A DNA stretch of 64,000 nt, from IMG/VR virus record IMGVR_UViG_3300046534_001374, positions 1 to 64,000 of that record, one strand, 5' to 3'. Under the pieces are notes generated by a model. That model searched no databases and had not been told where the DNA came from. It saw only the letters and a program-made list of their open reading frames with translations. The first letter of the stretch is position 1. The number at the start of each line of letters is the position of its first letter. Shown one piece after another: positions 44,728 through 53,152 of the stretch. A program made the position numbers and the translations under genes. This stretch comes from a virus.

Positions 44728-45108
44728 TTATTGACCCGCATCTTTGATAAAGATACCATCGACAGTTTTGCCTGTTCTATTCTTAATGACGTTGTAAGCC
44801 GTTTCTAGAGCACCCACGCAATCTAGACCACTAAGCTTGGCAAAGAGGATAAGAGTCACCAGAACATCTCCTAGACCGTCTTCGATCTCATCCTCTGCCT
44901 CCTTAATCATATCTTCTAAATAAGGATTTGGTTTTTGTCTAACTTCGCGGAGTGTTAAGAGTTTAACCACGGCATCTCTGGTCTCAAGATATTCTTCCAT
45001 AGTTTTGTTTAACTGCGGAATGGCATTATCTTTTTTGATAAGATTTTTGGCATCGCCCCATTCAATTACATTTTCCTCTAAACTTTCAAACGTTGTTTTA
45101 TCTGTCAT
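44728..45108 (-). CDS. MazG-like nucleotide pyrophosphohydrolase
   Basis: The 126-residue protein has K-E-A-E-D-E-I-E-D-G-L-G-D-V-L-V-T near residue 70 and A-Y-N-V-I-K-N-R-T-G near the end, the E-x-x-E...E-x-x-D layout of MazG-like enzymes. These hydrolyse NTPs or ppGpp-like nucleotides and may keep the host in a growth state. It overlaps the next gene upstream by 11 bases. Confidence 0.72.
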   Translation of the reverse strand: MTDKTTFESLEENVIEWGDAKNLIKKDNAIPQLNKTMEEYLETRDAVVKLLTLREVRQKPNPYLEDMIKEAEDEIEDGLGDVLVTLILFAKLSGLDCVGALETAYNVIKNRTGKTVDGIFIKDAGQ

Positions 45109-45361
45109 ATCTTAATTTAATTTTTGATTCCCACTCTTTAGGACTTACACACAAAGGATACTCTTTCCATTCCTGCTCTAAATCTTCATCCAAGTAGATC
45201 CCTATCATACCCTTGGATTCCAATTCTTCAACTGTATATGTCTCAGTTTCTTTAGGTTTTCCTTGCGCCATTTTGACAGACCTGCGAGGAAACCAAGACC
45301 TAATAGTTTTTGGGTTGTTGGTCAACCAATCTCCTTTGTGTTTCGGGGTTTCTCTAGCCAT
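45098..45361 (-). CDS. Hypothetical protein (87 aa)
   Basis: A basic protein with Y-T-V-E-E-L-E-S-K-G-M-I-G-I. It is coupled to both neighbours by short overlaps (1 and 11 bases). No family is recognised. Confidence 0.6.
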   Translation of the reverse strand: MARETPKHKGDWLTNNPKTIRSWFPRRSVKMAQGKPKETETYTVEELESKGMIGIYLDEDLEQEWKEYPLCVSPKEWESKIKLRYDR

Positions 45362-46701
45362 TACAGCGCAAAGTCGAAAACGTTAGGCGCTCCTTTTCCG
45401 TTATTCTCAATAATAACGTAACCCTGCTGAGAAGTCCAACCACCATTTTCAGAATAATCATTACCACCGAACAGCGAAGGTAGAATCATCTTCCTGAGGC
45501 GGTTGGTGATGTTATCATCAATCTTCAAAGTTTCGATATTCTTGGGCTTCTGGGAGGCGAATTTAGCCAAAGAGTGTAGATGCCCTTGTAGGTTTAGGTT
45601 GTAAAGTTTCGGGTTACCCCACTGATATGCAAGATGTTCTGAGGACAGTTTAGAAATTCTTTGATCTCCGTGGGTCAGGATATAGTTGATACCGTCAATT
45701 TCCTTTGAAAGGATTAGTGCATTGTATTCTACCTTATATTTTAAAAACTCAAGACCCCAAACAATTAGTTTGGTCATTTCGCCCTCAGTCCCTGCACTCT
45801 TGTCGGCCAGCAATCTATCATGATTACCTGAAATCATATTGATCTCCTTTAGGTTGTTAATTCGAGATAGAAGGTAATGGTGTAAGACATCGACGCTGAT
45901 TTTAATAGCATCGACTGCACTACTAATACCGTTCTCGATAGTTTTCCACTGTCCGGCGTGCATTAATTCCGCCCCAGTTTCAACCATATCACCCAAAAAG
46001 TTTACATGGACTTCTTTGTAATCCATAGAATTAATTTGATCTGACATCTCCACGAAAAAATCTTTTATGTTTTGTAAACAATAGTCTGGGGTTTGTTGTA
46101 AACCTTTAACGAACGCACCCAGATGAATATCCGCGATATTCAAAACACCAACCTTAGTATTCTTAGTCTTTACTTTTTTACTTTTAAGTTCACTCTTGGT
46201 TGTTTTAAGTTCGTTCTCAACTAGACTTCTCGCCAGTTGTAGATTTTTAGATTCTTCCTCCGACGAAACACCAACAGCCACTCCAGAAGGTATCCGTAGA
46301 GTCATGCCATTTTCCTTAATATATGAACCTCCTGCTGCTGTAGGGGAAATCCCTAATTCTTTACAAGCTTCTTTAAACTTCTTCATAGATCCACTTGAAG
46401 GTTCTACCACTATCAGTTCTTCTAGTTCTTCTAGTTCTTCTAGTTCTTCTAGTTCTAGAAGATGGATCTTCCCGTCATCGACCGTTACACCATTGACCCT
46501 ATACAAACCCTCGTTGAAAAAACGAACTGCTTTGCTTACAAGCTTTCCGCTGAAATCCGTTCCGAATTTGTCGTTATAATGATCCGCCGCATCTTTATAT
46601 GATGAGAAGGTAAAGTTGTCCGCTGCTAGGATAAGTTCCAAAATGTGGTGAACTTTGGTTCCTTTAGTGGTATCGGTAGTGGTTTTTGGTTTAGTTGCCA
46701 T
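45361..46701 (-). CDS. Calcineurin-like metallophosphoesterase
   Basis: The 446-residue protein has a phosphoesterase domain from about 185: A-D-I-H-L-G, N-F-L-G-D-M-V-E, I-S-G-N-H-D-R, L-T-H-G-D-Q and L-Q-G-H-L-H-S, all metal ligands in order. The N-terminal part has a helix-turn-helix-like segment and an E-L-E-E repeat encoded by a 9-base microsatellite. It could be an SbcD-like nuclease or a protein/nucleotide phosphatase. Confidence 0.78.
   Translation of the reverse strand: MATKPKTTTDTTKGTKVHHILELILAADNFTFSSYKDAADHYNDKFGTDFSGKLVSKAVRFFNEGLYRVNGVTVDDGKIHLLELEELEELEELEELIVVEPSSGSMKKFKEACKELGISPTAAGGSYIKENGMTLRIPSGVAVGVSSEEESKNLQLARSLVENELKTTKSELKSKKVKTKNTKVGVLNIADIHLGAFVKGLQQTPDYCLQNIKDFFVEMSDQINSMDYKEVHVNFLGDMVETGAELMHAGQWKTIENGISSAVDAIKISVDVLHHYLLSRINNLKEINMISGNHDRLLADKSAGTEGEMTKLIVWGLEFLKYKVEYNALILSKEIDGINYILTHGDQRISKLSSEHLAYQWGNPKLYNLNLQGHLHSLAKFASQKPKNIETLKIDDNITNRLRKMILPSLFGGNDYSENGGWTSQQGYVIIENNGKGAPNVFDFAL
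46415..46456. repeat. 9-base tandem repeat in the phosphoesterase gene
   Basis: AGTTCTTCT is repeated about 4.6 times and encodes L-E-E units. Changes by one unit keep frame, so length variants are possible. Confidence 0.85.
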
Positions 46702-46779
46702 GTTTAATTTAAGTTAAAGTATACTTGTTAAGTTTTCAAGTTTTATTGTTTCTTTTATACGCCAACTATAATTAGAACT

Positions 46780-47232
46780 ATGAGTTCTAAGTTTGATGAT
46801 ATACACCAACACGCGATGAATCGCTATGCATTTGGCGGAGTTCAAGTTCGTGATTATGTGAAAATTAAAGATACTAATATTGACGGTCTCTCTGATGAGA
46901 TCAAAGCTGAGTTAAAAAAGGTTCAGTCTGATGATCTTAATATTAAGGTATTGGAAGTGGTCAAGTCAACACCGGAAGATGGAAAAAATACACAAGATGT
47001 TTTCGCCGCTGTTATCGGTCAAGAAATTGCGGGTGGTTTGTTTCCCACAAAATTTACGGTCCCTGTTAATAAGCTTGAGGTTGTTGGTTTTAATGTGCCT
47101 GAGAGTATCCCCGATAGCTGGAAGGCTGAAATGAAGGTAGACTTCGACGGAAAGCCCGAGAAAGCACCTGAAGTCGGAGGAGAGCAAGTGGTGAAAGGTA
47201 ATGAACCCACTCCCGAGATCAAACAACTCTAA
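46780..47232 (+). CDS. Hypothetical protein (150 aa)
   Basis: A protein starting MSSKFDDIHQHAMNRYAFGG, with an alpha-beta middle and a P/E/G-rich tail. It is alone on the plus strand between two minus blocks and is followed by a terminator. No family is recognised. Confidence 0.65.
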   Translation: MSSKFDDIHQHAMNRYAFGGVQVRDYVKIKDTNIDGLSDEIKAELKKVQSDDLNIKVLEVVKSTPEDGKNTQDVFAAVIGQEIAGGLFPTKFTVPVNKLEVVGFNVPESIPDSWKAEMKVDFDGKPEKAPEVGGEQVVKGNEPTPEIKQL

Positions 47233-47245
47233 TTTTTAGTAAGTC

Positions 47246-47285
47246 AAAAAAACCCTCTTTTAGTAAGTCTAAAAGAGGGTTTTTG
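47246..47285. terminator. Bidirectional intrinsic terminator
   Basis: AACCCTCTTTTAG and CTAAAAGAGGGTT form a 13-bp stem around TAAGT, with A and T runs on the two sides. It lies between convergent genes. Confidence 0.88.
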
Positions 47286-47287
47286 TT

Positions 47288-48400
47288 TTACGAAATACGA
47301 GAATTTACGTCATCAATTTCTCCTGATTTTACGGGTAGGTCCAAATGCTCTTTTGAGATATCATAACCACCATATGGATCAATTCCATCTTTCTGAAGAT
47401 TCTTCAGATACTCCCCGTATTCAACAACTGCATTTTGTCTCTTGTAAGTTGGCATAACAATAACTCGGCCATCTACTAAATTATATTGGATATATTTGTG
47501 AGATGCGGAGAACACTGCTTTAGCTGCTGCTAACTGAACCCAGTCATCCCACAATCTTTGTGATACTTCACTTTTCGTTGATTTTTCAATAGCCTTAAGG
47601 AAGTCTATATAACCCCCGATTATCTTTTTGCCCGAAGCTGTCAGATTGTCAGTCTTCTCACCATCCTTCTTAGAAAACGACGCAGACTTGAAACTAGAAC
47701 CATCTGGTTTGGATAGTATAATCGGAACCCCATAAACATCAGTATTGATATTGTCGATACATCCTAGTTTACCTGTTAGAAGCTGAACAGCAAAACCAGC
47801 CTTCACGGTGGACATACCCCTAACTGCGTAAACGATGTATTTATATAGTTCGTAGGAATCTTTATACAGGCCAGTCTCAAAGATTTGTTTGTAAAGTTCT
47901 TCCCTCTGTTCCCATAAAGCTATCAAGTTTTTGCTAGCCCCTCGGAACATCCACTGTTTAATAGATCTTTTTTTACCATCAATACCTACCAAATTGTCAA
48001 TCCTCAAAGGCTTTCCGTTGGTTTCCTTAATATAAGCCGCATATACGGGGTAAAGGTTTCTGAAGTCAACCCAAGACGACCCAACAGTTCCAGCAACAAG
48101 ACCCAGCACGAAAAACATATTGTCGGGGGATGACATCGCAAATTTGTTAATTTCTGGATTGTGCTTACAGAAAGAACTGGGTGTATCAATGATATCGCTT
48201 TGATTGATTATAATCGTGTTGTCTTCGTTCTGTTCCCCCTTTATCTTACTCGGAATCATAACAGAAACACCGTCAATTTTAGTTAACTCATACGAACCCT
48301 TTGCTTTATCGGGATCAAAGTTCTCCACCACTAGCCTAAATTCTTCCAGTTCGTCCACTGTTGAACCTAGACTTTCCATTAAAGTTGAAAACTTTCCCAT
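47288..48400 (-). CDS. Large protein, possible leader and HhH-like motif
   Basis: The 370-residue protein starts MGKFSTLMESLGSTVDELEE, close to the head-targeting leader (L-E-E at residue 20), though less regular. Around residue 195-215, G-M-S-T-V-K-A-G-F-A-V-Q-L-L-T-G-K-L-G-C-I-D resembles the helix-hairpin-helix and aspartate of base-excision glycosylases, but the match is loose. Function unknown. Confidence 0.5.
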   Translation of the reverse strand: MGKFSTLMESLGSTVDELEEFRLVVENFDPDKAKGSYELTKIDGVSVMIPSKIKGEQNEDNTIIINQSDIIDTPSSFCKHNPEINKFAMSSPDNMFFVLGLVAGTVGSSWVDFRNLYPVYAAYIKETNGKPLRIDNLVGIDGKKRSIKQWMFRGASKNLIALWEQREELYKQIFETGLYKDSYELYKYIVYAVRGMSTVKAGFAVQLLTGKLGCIDNINTDVYGVPIILSKPDGSSFKSASFSKKDGEKTDNLTASGKKIIGGYIDFLKAIEKSTKSEVSQRLWDDWVQLAAAKAVFSASHKYIQYNLVDGRVIVMPTYKRQNAVVEYGEYLKNLQKDGIDPYGGYDISKEHLDLPVKSGEIDDVNSRIS

Positions 48401-48404
48401 GTAT

Positions 48405-49124
48405 CTAATTATACTTTAGGTATTCGAATCCTTGTCTTAAGAAGGTAAAATAGTCTTCTATGGTATCGTTTTCCCCATACCAACCAATAGCATAAGGGTG
48501 TTGAACTTCGACTAGTGCCAATTCACCTGTATCCAAAATACCCATATCAACAGCACCACAAAAATCTTTAGGGATATCCATATGCGCTATACTCGGACCG
48601 TGGGGGTTTTTCTCGCAAGTTTCATCAGATCCTTTATACCACCACGAACAAATCACTTTTCCGTTGGCGACAAAATATCTCCACTCATCAACAAAGTTGA
48701 CAACTTCAGATATATCGAAAGGTGGTTGTGTTGTCTCTACACAAAACCCCGTTTTAGATAAAACACCTTCGAATCTTTTGTATTTATCCGAAGGTTTTAC
48801 GAACATATCAATTACATTATCTAAGTGATCCGTATAATCGGAAAATTTACTATTGACAATTATGTCTCGTCTCCAGAAATTTTTCGACCACTCTGGATAA
48901 TAATCTGGTTTTCGATGACCGATATAATTTTCAAGAAATTCCACAGAACCTAAAACAAAAAGAGGATCTGTGTTGATTTCGGAAATACAGTCAACAGTTT
49001 TAATTTCAAATTGTTTACCAATACCCCCACAAGTTCCTCGCCTCTCTTCCATTTTAGTCGCATGACCTTGCATAGCACCTAATGACCTACACTCAAAACC
49101 TTTTTGTCTATAAACCGTGTTCAT
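48405..49124 (-). CDS. ATP-grasp domain protein (DUF4343-like)
   Basis: The start is set at MNTVYRQKG, overlapping nothing and with AAAGG upstream. The 239-residue protein has V-D-E-W-R-Y-F-V-A-N-G-K-V near residue 145, A-V-D-M-G-I-L and L-A-L-V-E-V-Q-H-P near the end, typical of small ATP-grasp domains in phages. Substrate unknown. It follows the clamp loader directly. Confidence 0.65.
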   Translation of the reverse strand: MNTVYRQKGFECRSLGAMQGHATKMEERRGTCGGIGKQFEIKTVDCISEINTDPLFVLGSVEFLENYIGHRKPDYYPEWSKNFWRRDIIVNSKFSDYTDHLDNVIDMFVKPSDKYKRFEGVLSKTGFCVETTQPPFDISEVVNFVDEWRYFVANGKVICSWWYKGSDETCEKNPHGPSIAHMDIPKDFCGAVDMGILDTGELALVEVQHPYAIGWYGENDTIEDYFTFLRQGFEYLKYN

Positions 49125-49125
49125 A

Positions 49126-50046
49126 TTAACCTTTCTGTAATTCTGATAATTCAAGAACCAAGCAGTAGAAGTTCAATTCTGGATCTGCATGTTCCTTATC
49201 TTGGACCAAATATTTATTCATCAACATCAGAACTGGTCTAGACGAAGAAGGTTCGAAGTTATCCAATGCGTATCGCATCATATCAACCATCAAATCTGAA
49301 AAGGTTCCATATTGTGCGGCTTGATTCAAATAGAATTCTCGGATCTTTTCTGGTTCATATCTCGAAATCAAACCCCAAATCAAAGTAACAAACTTGTTCT
49401 GCTTTTGTTTGGAAACCTTCAAAGTTCCTTCAATCGAAGAAGCTCTCAAAGCCACAACCGCAGTTCTGAAATCAGGAAAAGCTGGTTTGGTGATCTTCTC
49501 AAGCTCTTTGTCTTCGTAGGCTACCTTTTCTTTGTCTAAAATGACAGCACAGTGAGCTTTGAAGTCTTCATAGCTACAGTGAAGGTCAATCCTTTGACAA
49601 CGGCTCACAATAGGCTCTACGATCTTAGATAGATGATTAGAGGTAAAAATGAAACGAGTAGTTTCGGAGTAATCTTCGATGATCTCTTTAAGAGAATTCT
49701 GCGCTTGCGGCGACATACCGTCAGCCTCGCCAAAAATAACCACCTTGAGTTTATCGTCAAAGGTAGCGGAAGAAGCAAAGGATTTGACCTTTGTTCTGAT
49801 AACATCAACACCACCTTCATCGGCAGCATTAATATTTAGATATTCACAATCAAGGACATCATTTACTAAAATCTTAGCGAGCGAACTTTTACCCAATCCC
49901 GCAGAACCCACTAAAAGTAGATGTGGGATAGATTCTTTTTTGACAAAGTCGTCAATTTGCTTTCTAACTTCTGGTGCTATAACCAATTCATCTAGTGTTT
50001 GTGGTCGGTATTTTTCGCCCCAAAGTAAGTCTAATATTTCACTCAT
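49126..50046 (-). CDS. 44: Clamp loader large subunit, T4 gp44-like
   Basis: The 306-residue AAA+ ATPase (T4 gp44 is 319) has Walker A G-S-A-G-L-G-K-S-S near 47, a divergent Walker B V-V-I-F-G-E-A-D at about 103, T-S-N-H sensor 1 and S-R-C-Q-R near 148, the arginine-finger motif. It loads the sliding clamp on DNA. No gp62-like small subunit is recognised next to it. Confidence 0.85.
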   Translation of the reverse strand: MSEILDLLWGEKYRPQTLDELVIAPEVRKQIDDFVKKESIPHLLLVGSAGLGKSSLAKILVNDVLDCEYLNINAADEGGVDVIRTKVKSFASSATFDDKLKVVIFGEADGMSPQAQNSLKEIIEDYSETTRFIFTSNHLSKIVEPIVSRCQRIDLHCSYEDFKAHCAVILDKEKVAYEDKELEKITKPAFPDFRTAVVALRASSIEGTLKVSKQKQNKFVTLIWGLISRYEPEKIREFYLNQAAQYGTFSDLMVDMMRYALDNFEPSSSRPVLMLMNKYLVQDKEHADPELNFYCLVLELSELQKG

Positions 50047-50049
50047 AAT

Positions 50050-50274
50050 TTATTTTTTGATAACCTTAATCCCGCTTACGGTAGATCTAAGTTCGTCCAT
50101 TTGTTTCTCCAATGCAATAACAGACTTCTCCAAACCGTCGAGTTTTTTCTGTTGCGCTACCACAATCTCAATTGAATTGCTCATGAAAACGTTGTTTTGC
50201 CAGTTGCCCACCTTCAATTTTCGGCAAAGCTCTCCATAAGATCTTATGACGGTATTTTTAATTGTTTCTTTCAT
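50050..50274 (-). CDS. Small coiled-coil protein (74 aa)
   Basis: Basic N-terminal half, then a helical heptad segment (L-D-G-L-E-K-S-V-I-A-L-E-K-Q-M). It lies three bases upstream of the clamp loader gene. Too short for gp62 (187 residues in T4), but the position is suggestive. Confidence 0.55.
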   Translation of the reverse strand: MKETIKNTVIRSYGELCRKLKVGNWQNNVFMSNSIEIVVAQQKKLDGLEKSVIALEKQMDELRSTVSGIKVIKK

Positions 50275-50340
50275 TTAGACTTACCATACACCCAAGTTGT
50301 TTCTTTTCAATAGTTAAAAGAAAGTTTCCTAAATACTGGT

Positions 50341-51249
50341 ATGGACAAATACAAAGACTTACTTTATACTTTGCGCTGGTTTGGTAATTTTGCATGGGAT
50401 CAAAAAAAATCACAAAATCAAGCAATCGACCAAGTCAGTAAAGCTTTATCATTGACTAATGACGAGGGTGATATTTCGGCACTTTATACATTGAGGTGGT
50501 ATTTTACCAATAGGTGGGGGTTTACTGATGATAGCCAAGAAGATGTGGTTGGTATTATAACCGAATTGTTGGAAGATACACCTACTCATATCGACCACGA
50601 TAGAATTCCTAATAAAGATGCTTTAGTTGGTAGTGACGAAGAAGAGTTAAAAATATACAAACCAGTTATCAAGAAGGCTGAAATTGCTTCTGGAATTAAA
50701 GTCGGTTTAGCTATTGGCCATAATCAATTTACTGGAGCGAGATCTTACAAAGGTGATGATGAATGGACTACCCGTAAAGCCGTCACGCTACATGCGGTGG
50801 AGATTTTAGCTGAATATGGTGTAGAGTCAAAGATTTTTATTAGGGATCGTTCTAAAGGATATACTACTGCAATGAAACAGCATGGGGCTGATATGAGAAT
50901 GTTTGGTTCTCAAGTTAATTTAGAAATGCATTTCAATTCAGCGGGTCCAACTGCAACAGGAACTGAAATTATTTGTGTTTCAGAAAAGAGTGGTAAATAT
51001 TTTAGACCGCTATGTAAACACTTTGCCGATTATTATGATATGCCGATTAGGGGTGATCATGGAGCACAAGTTAAATCTTCAGGTAGGGGTATTGCATTCG
51101 CTAAATATACACCGAATAGAAGTGGTGTATGGGAAGGGCAGTTCGCGTCTAGTAAGCAGGATTGGGATAAGGTGGACGATAAACCCAAAGAAGAAGGTGA
51201 AACTTTTGCTTATGGATTATTGGAATGTTTGGAACAAGATTATAGATAG
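50341..51249 (+). CDS. Endolysin, N-acetylmuramoyl-L-alanine amidase
   Basis: The 302-residue protein has a helical N-terminal domain (about 1-95, two L-R-W-F/Y repeats) and an Amidase_3-type catalytic domain: L-A-I-G-H-N-Q near 122, E-M-H-F-N-S-A near 197 and G-T-E-I-I-C-V at about 208. The histidines and glutamate bind zinc. It cuts the bond between muramic acid and the peptide. A CTAAATA word before the ATG marks it as late. Confidence 0.75.
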   Translation: MDKYKDLLYTLRWFGNFAWDQKKSQNQAIDQVSKALSLTNDEGDISALYTLRWYFTNRWGFTDDSQEDVVGIITELLEDTPTHIDHDRIPNKDALVGSDEEELKIYKPVIKKAEIASGIKVGLAIGHNQFTGARSYKGDDEWTTRKAVTLHAVEILAEYGVESKIFIRDRSKGYTTAMKQHGADMRMFGSQVNLEMHFNSAGPTATGTEIICVSEKSGKYFRPLCKHFADYYDMPIRGDHGAQVKSSGRGIAFAKYTPNRSGVWEGQFASSKQDWDKVDDKPKEEGETFAYGLLECLEQDYR

Positions 51250-51253
51250 ATTG

Positions 51254-51457
51254 TTACCAATTTCTTATTAACTCGCCGTTCCTTCTATTTTTGTTTCGAT
51301 TAGATCCACCACTACCTTTACTGCGGATCTTTCCATTATCTTTTTTGGGTGATGGTGGAGTTTCACATTTGATTCGTCTTTTCCTCCAACTCCCCCACAT
51401 GTTTTCCGAGCAAGAACCTTCAGGGTTGTAATTATTATTTGGATTTGATTTCCTCAT
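51254..51457 (-). CDS. Small basic protein (67 aa)
   Basis: A frame starting MRKSNPNNNYNPEGSCSENM, rich in R, K, N and G. It begins 5 bases after the reductase stop. Low complexity makes it uncertain, but it fits the operon and ends against the amidase gene. Confidence 0.4.
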   Translation of the reverse strand: MRKSNPNNNYNPEGSCSENMWGSWRKRRIKCETPPSPKKDNGKIRSKGSGGSNRNKNRRNGELIRNW

Positions 51458-51462
51458 TATTT

Positions 51463-53139
51463 TTAGTCGGCACAACTTTCGCAAGTATCCCAAGCTGCGC
51501 CATTCTTTTCGATGGCAGCATGTCCTTGCGGATAATAGTAATACAAGGTCTTGACATTAATAGACCAAGCATACTTGTGGATTTCGTAGATATCTTTCAT
51601 TGTATAGTTTGGTCTATTGCAAAGGTTGATACTCTGAGCCATGTCAATATGAACTTGAGCATCAGCGGCAAGATCAAGAATATCTTTCGGTGAAACCTCG
51701 TCAAAGGTTCTATAAATACTTTTCTCTTCATCGGTCAAGATATCCAGATGTTGGACAGATCCAAGATTTACAAGAATAGACCCCCAAACTTCTTTTGTGT
51801 TTTCTCCTTTAGATTCCAACAATTTCATCAAATCGGGATTTCTGAAAGTAGTTTGGATACCTGCTAATTCCATAACGTAGTAGTTTGATCTACGAACTTC
51901 TCTACCAGCAGAAGCATCACATAAGAACGCTGTTGACTTATTCGGAGCTACTATACCCAAACTAACGTTGCGTCTCACCAGACCAGCTTCTACACACATT
52001 GCAGGAGAACCCAGTTTCTCACCCATCTCCAAGGTATAATCTTCACCACATTGTCTAATGGTTTTGTAAATTTCCTTGTTGAGGAATCTGGATTGAATAC
52101 CACCGTATGAAGCACCCTTGCTCTGGAAATAGGAATGCAATCCCAAAGTTCCCAAACCAATATCGCGCTTCTCGATAGCAGATCTTCTAGCCTTTTCCAT
52201 GAAAGGAATACCTTCAGTCAATCTGATAAATTCCGAAACGTTGATATCAAGATATGCATAACAATCTTTGATAATTTGTGGATCAGCTTTGATACGATCC
52301 CAGTGCTTCAAGTTCAAAGACGCAATAACACACACGAAAGATTTGTCATCATATTTAGGTGTCAATACTTCTGTGCAAATGTTGGTGCTCTCTACAGAAT
52401 GTCCAAGGTTTTTATAAACAGGAGATTGGTTTTTATTACAGTTGTCAACGTGAAGGAGATATGTTTTACCAGTTTCCAAACGCTCCTTCAAAACACGCAA
52501 GTATCTCTTCTTCAGTTCTTTATCGGTCTTAATCCTTTCATCGAAACCGCTAGGTAGAATCACACCAATGTTATTAGAAACAAGTGGATCTGATTTATCT
52601 GGGTTCTTCTTCGAAGCTCGATCCATCACTTCATTGAATTCTTTATCATCGATAGAAATGAAAGGAACAGAGTATCCCCTTCTAGCACTTCCTTGTGAAA
52701 CTTTCTGAGCAGTTCTTACACCATCTTCAATCCAATCAAGTTTAGAGTTGGTATAGAAGTTATCCTTTTCCAAGAAAGTTCCGCCATCATAAAGATTAGT
52801 GTAGTCAATACCGACACCACCACCAAGCTTGGACATCATAGCAGTTTCACCCAAAGAGTAATAGATACCTTTGATTGAGTTTTCTGGGTTGATGATAAAA
52901 CAAGAAGCTGGTAGGGGAGTTGTCCCCTCTACCTTTCTTCCCAAGTTAGCCCATTGTGGCGTTGAAGGACTTAGTATTTGTTCCTTGATATAGTATTCAA
53001 TTCTTTCCTGCAATCCCTCGTAATAGTCTGATTCATAGTTACCCACTACCCGACCCATTTCGCTAATTCTGTCATCTAGTGACAGTCCTCCTAAATAGTT
53101 CTTTTTATTTAAGAACTCTAATTGTTGTTTTCCGAACAT
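51463..53139 (-). CDS. nrdA: Ribonucleotide reductase alpha subunit (class I)
   Basis: The start is set at MFGKQQLEF. The 558-residue protein has the catalytic cysteines: P-A-S-C-F near residue 78, N-I-C-T-E near 253 (with N and E of the N-x-C-x-E motif), and C-V-I-A-S-L-N-L near 271. The radical-path tyrosines are in K-T-L-Y-Y-Y-Y, and C-E-S-C lies at the C-terminus. It lacks an N-terminal ATP cone, so the usual dATP inhibition is absent. Confidence 0.9.
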   Translation of the reverse strand: MFGKQQLEFLNKKNYLGGLSLDDRISEMGRVVGNYESDYYEGLQERIEYYIKEQILSPSTPQWANLGRKVEGTTPLPASCFIINPENSIKGIYYSLGETAMMSKLGGGVGIDYTNLYDGGTFLEKDNFYTNSKLDWIEDGVRTAQKVSQGSARRGYSVPFISIDDKEFNEVMDRASKKNPDKSDPLVSNNIGVILPSGFDERIKTDKELKKRYLRVLKERLETGKTYLLHVDNCNKNQSPVYKNLGHSVESTNICTEVLTPKYDDKSFVCVIASLNLKHWDRIKADPQIIKDCYAYLDINVSEFIRLTEGIPFMEKARRSAIEKRDIGLGTLGLHSYFQSKGASYGGIQSRFLNKEIYKTIRQCGEDYTLEMGEKLGSPAMCVEAGLVRRNVSLGIVAPNKSTAFLCDASAGREVRRSNYYVMELAGIQTTFRNPDLMKLLESKGENTKEVWGSILVNLGSVQHLDILTDEEKSIYRTFDEVSPKDILDLAADAQVHIDMAQSINLCNRPNYTMKDIYEIHKYAWSINVKTLYYYYPQGHAAIEKNGAAWDTCESCAD

Positions 53140-53152
53140 ATGTCTTGTATTT

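Noticed and set aside
49679-50239. A 186-codon plus-strand frame over the clamp loader
   Set aside because: It is antisense to gp44 motifs. The serine and leucine richness is typical of such shadow frames.
50050-50274. Clamp loader small subunit gp62
   Set aside because: The position fits, but the protein is only 74 residues and a coiled coil; no gp62 motif was recognised.
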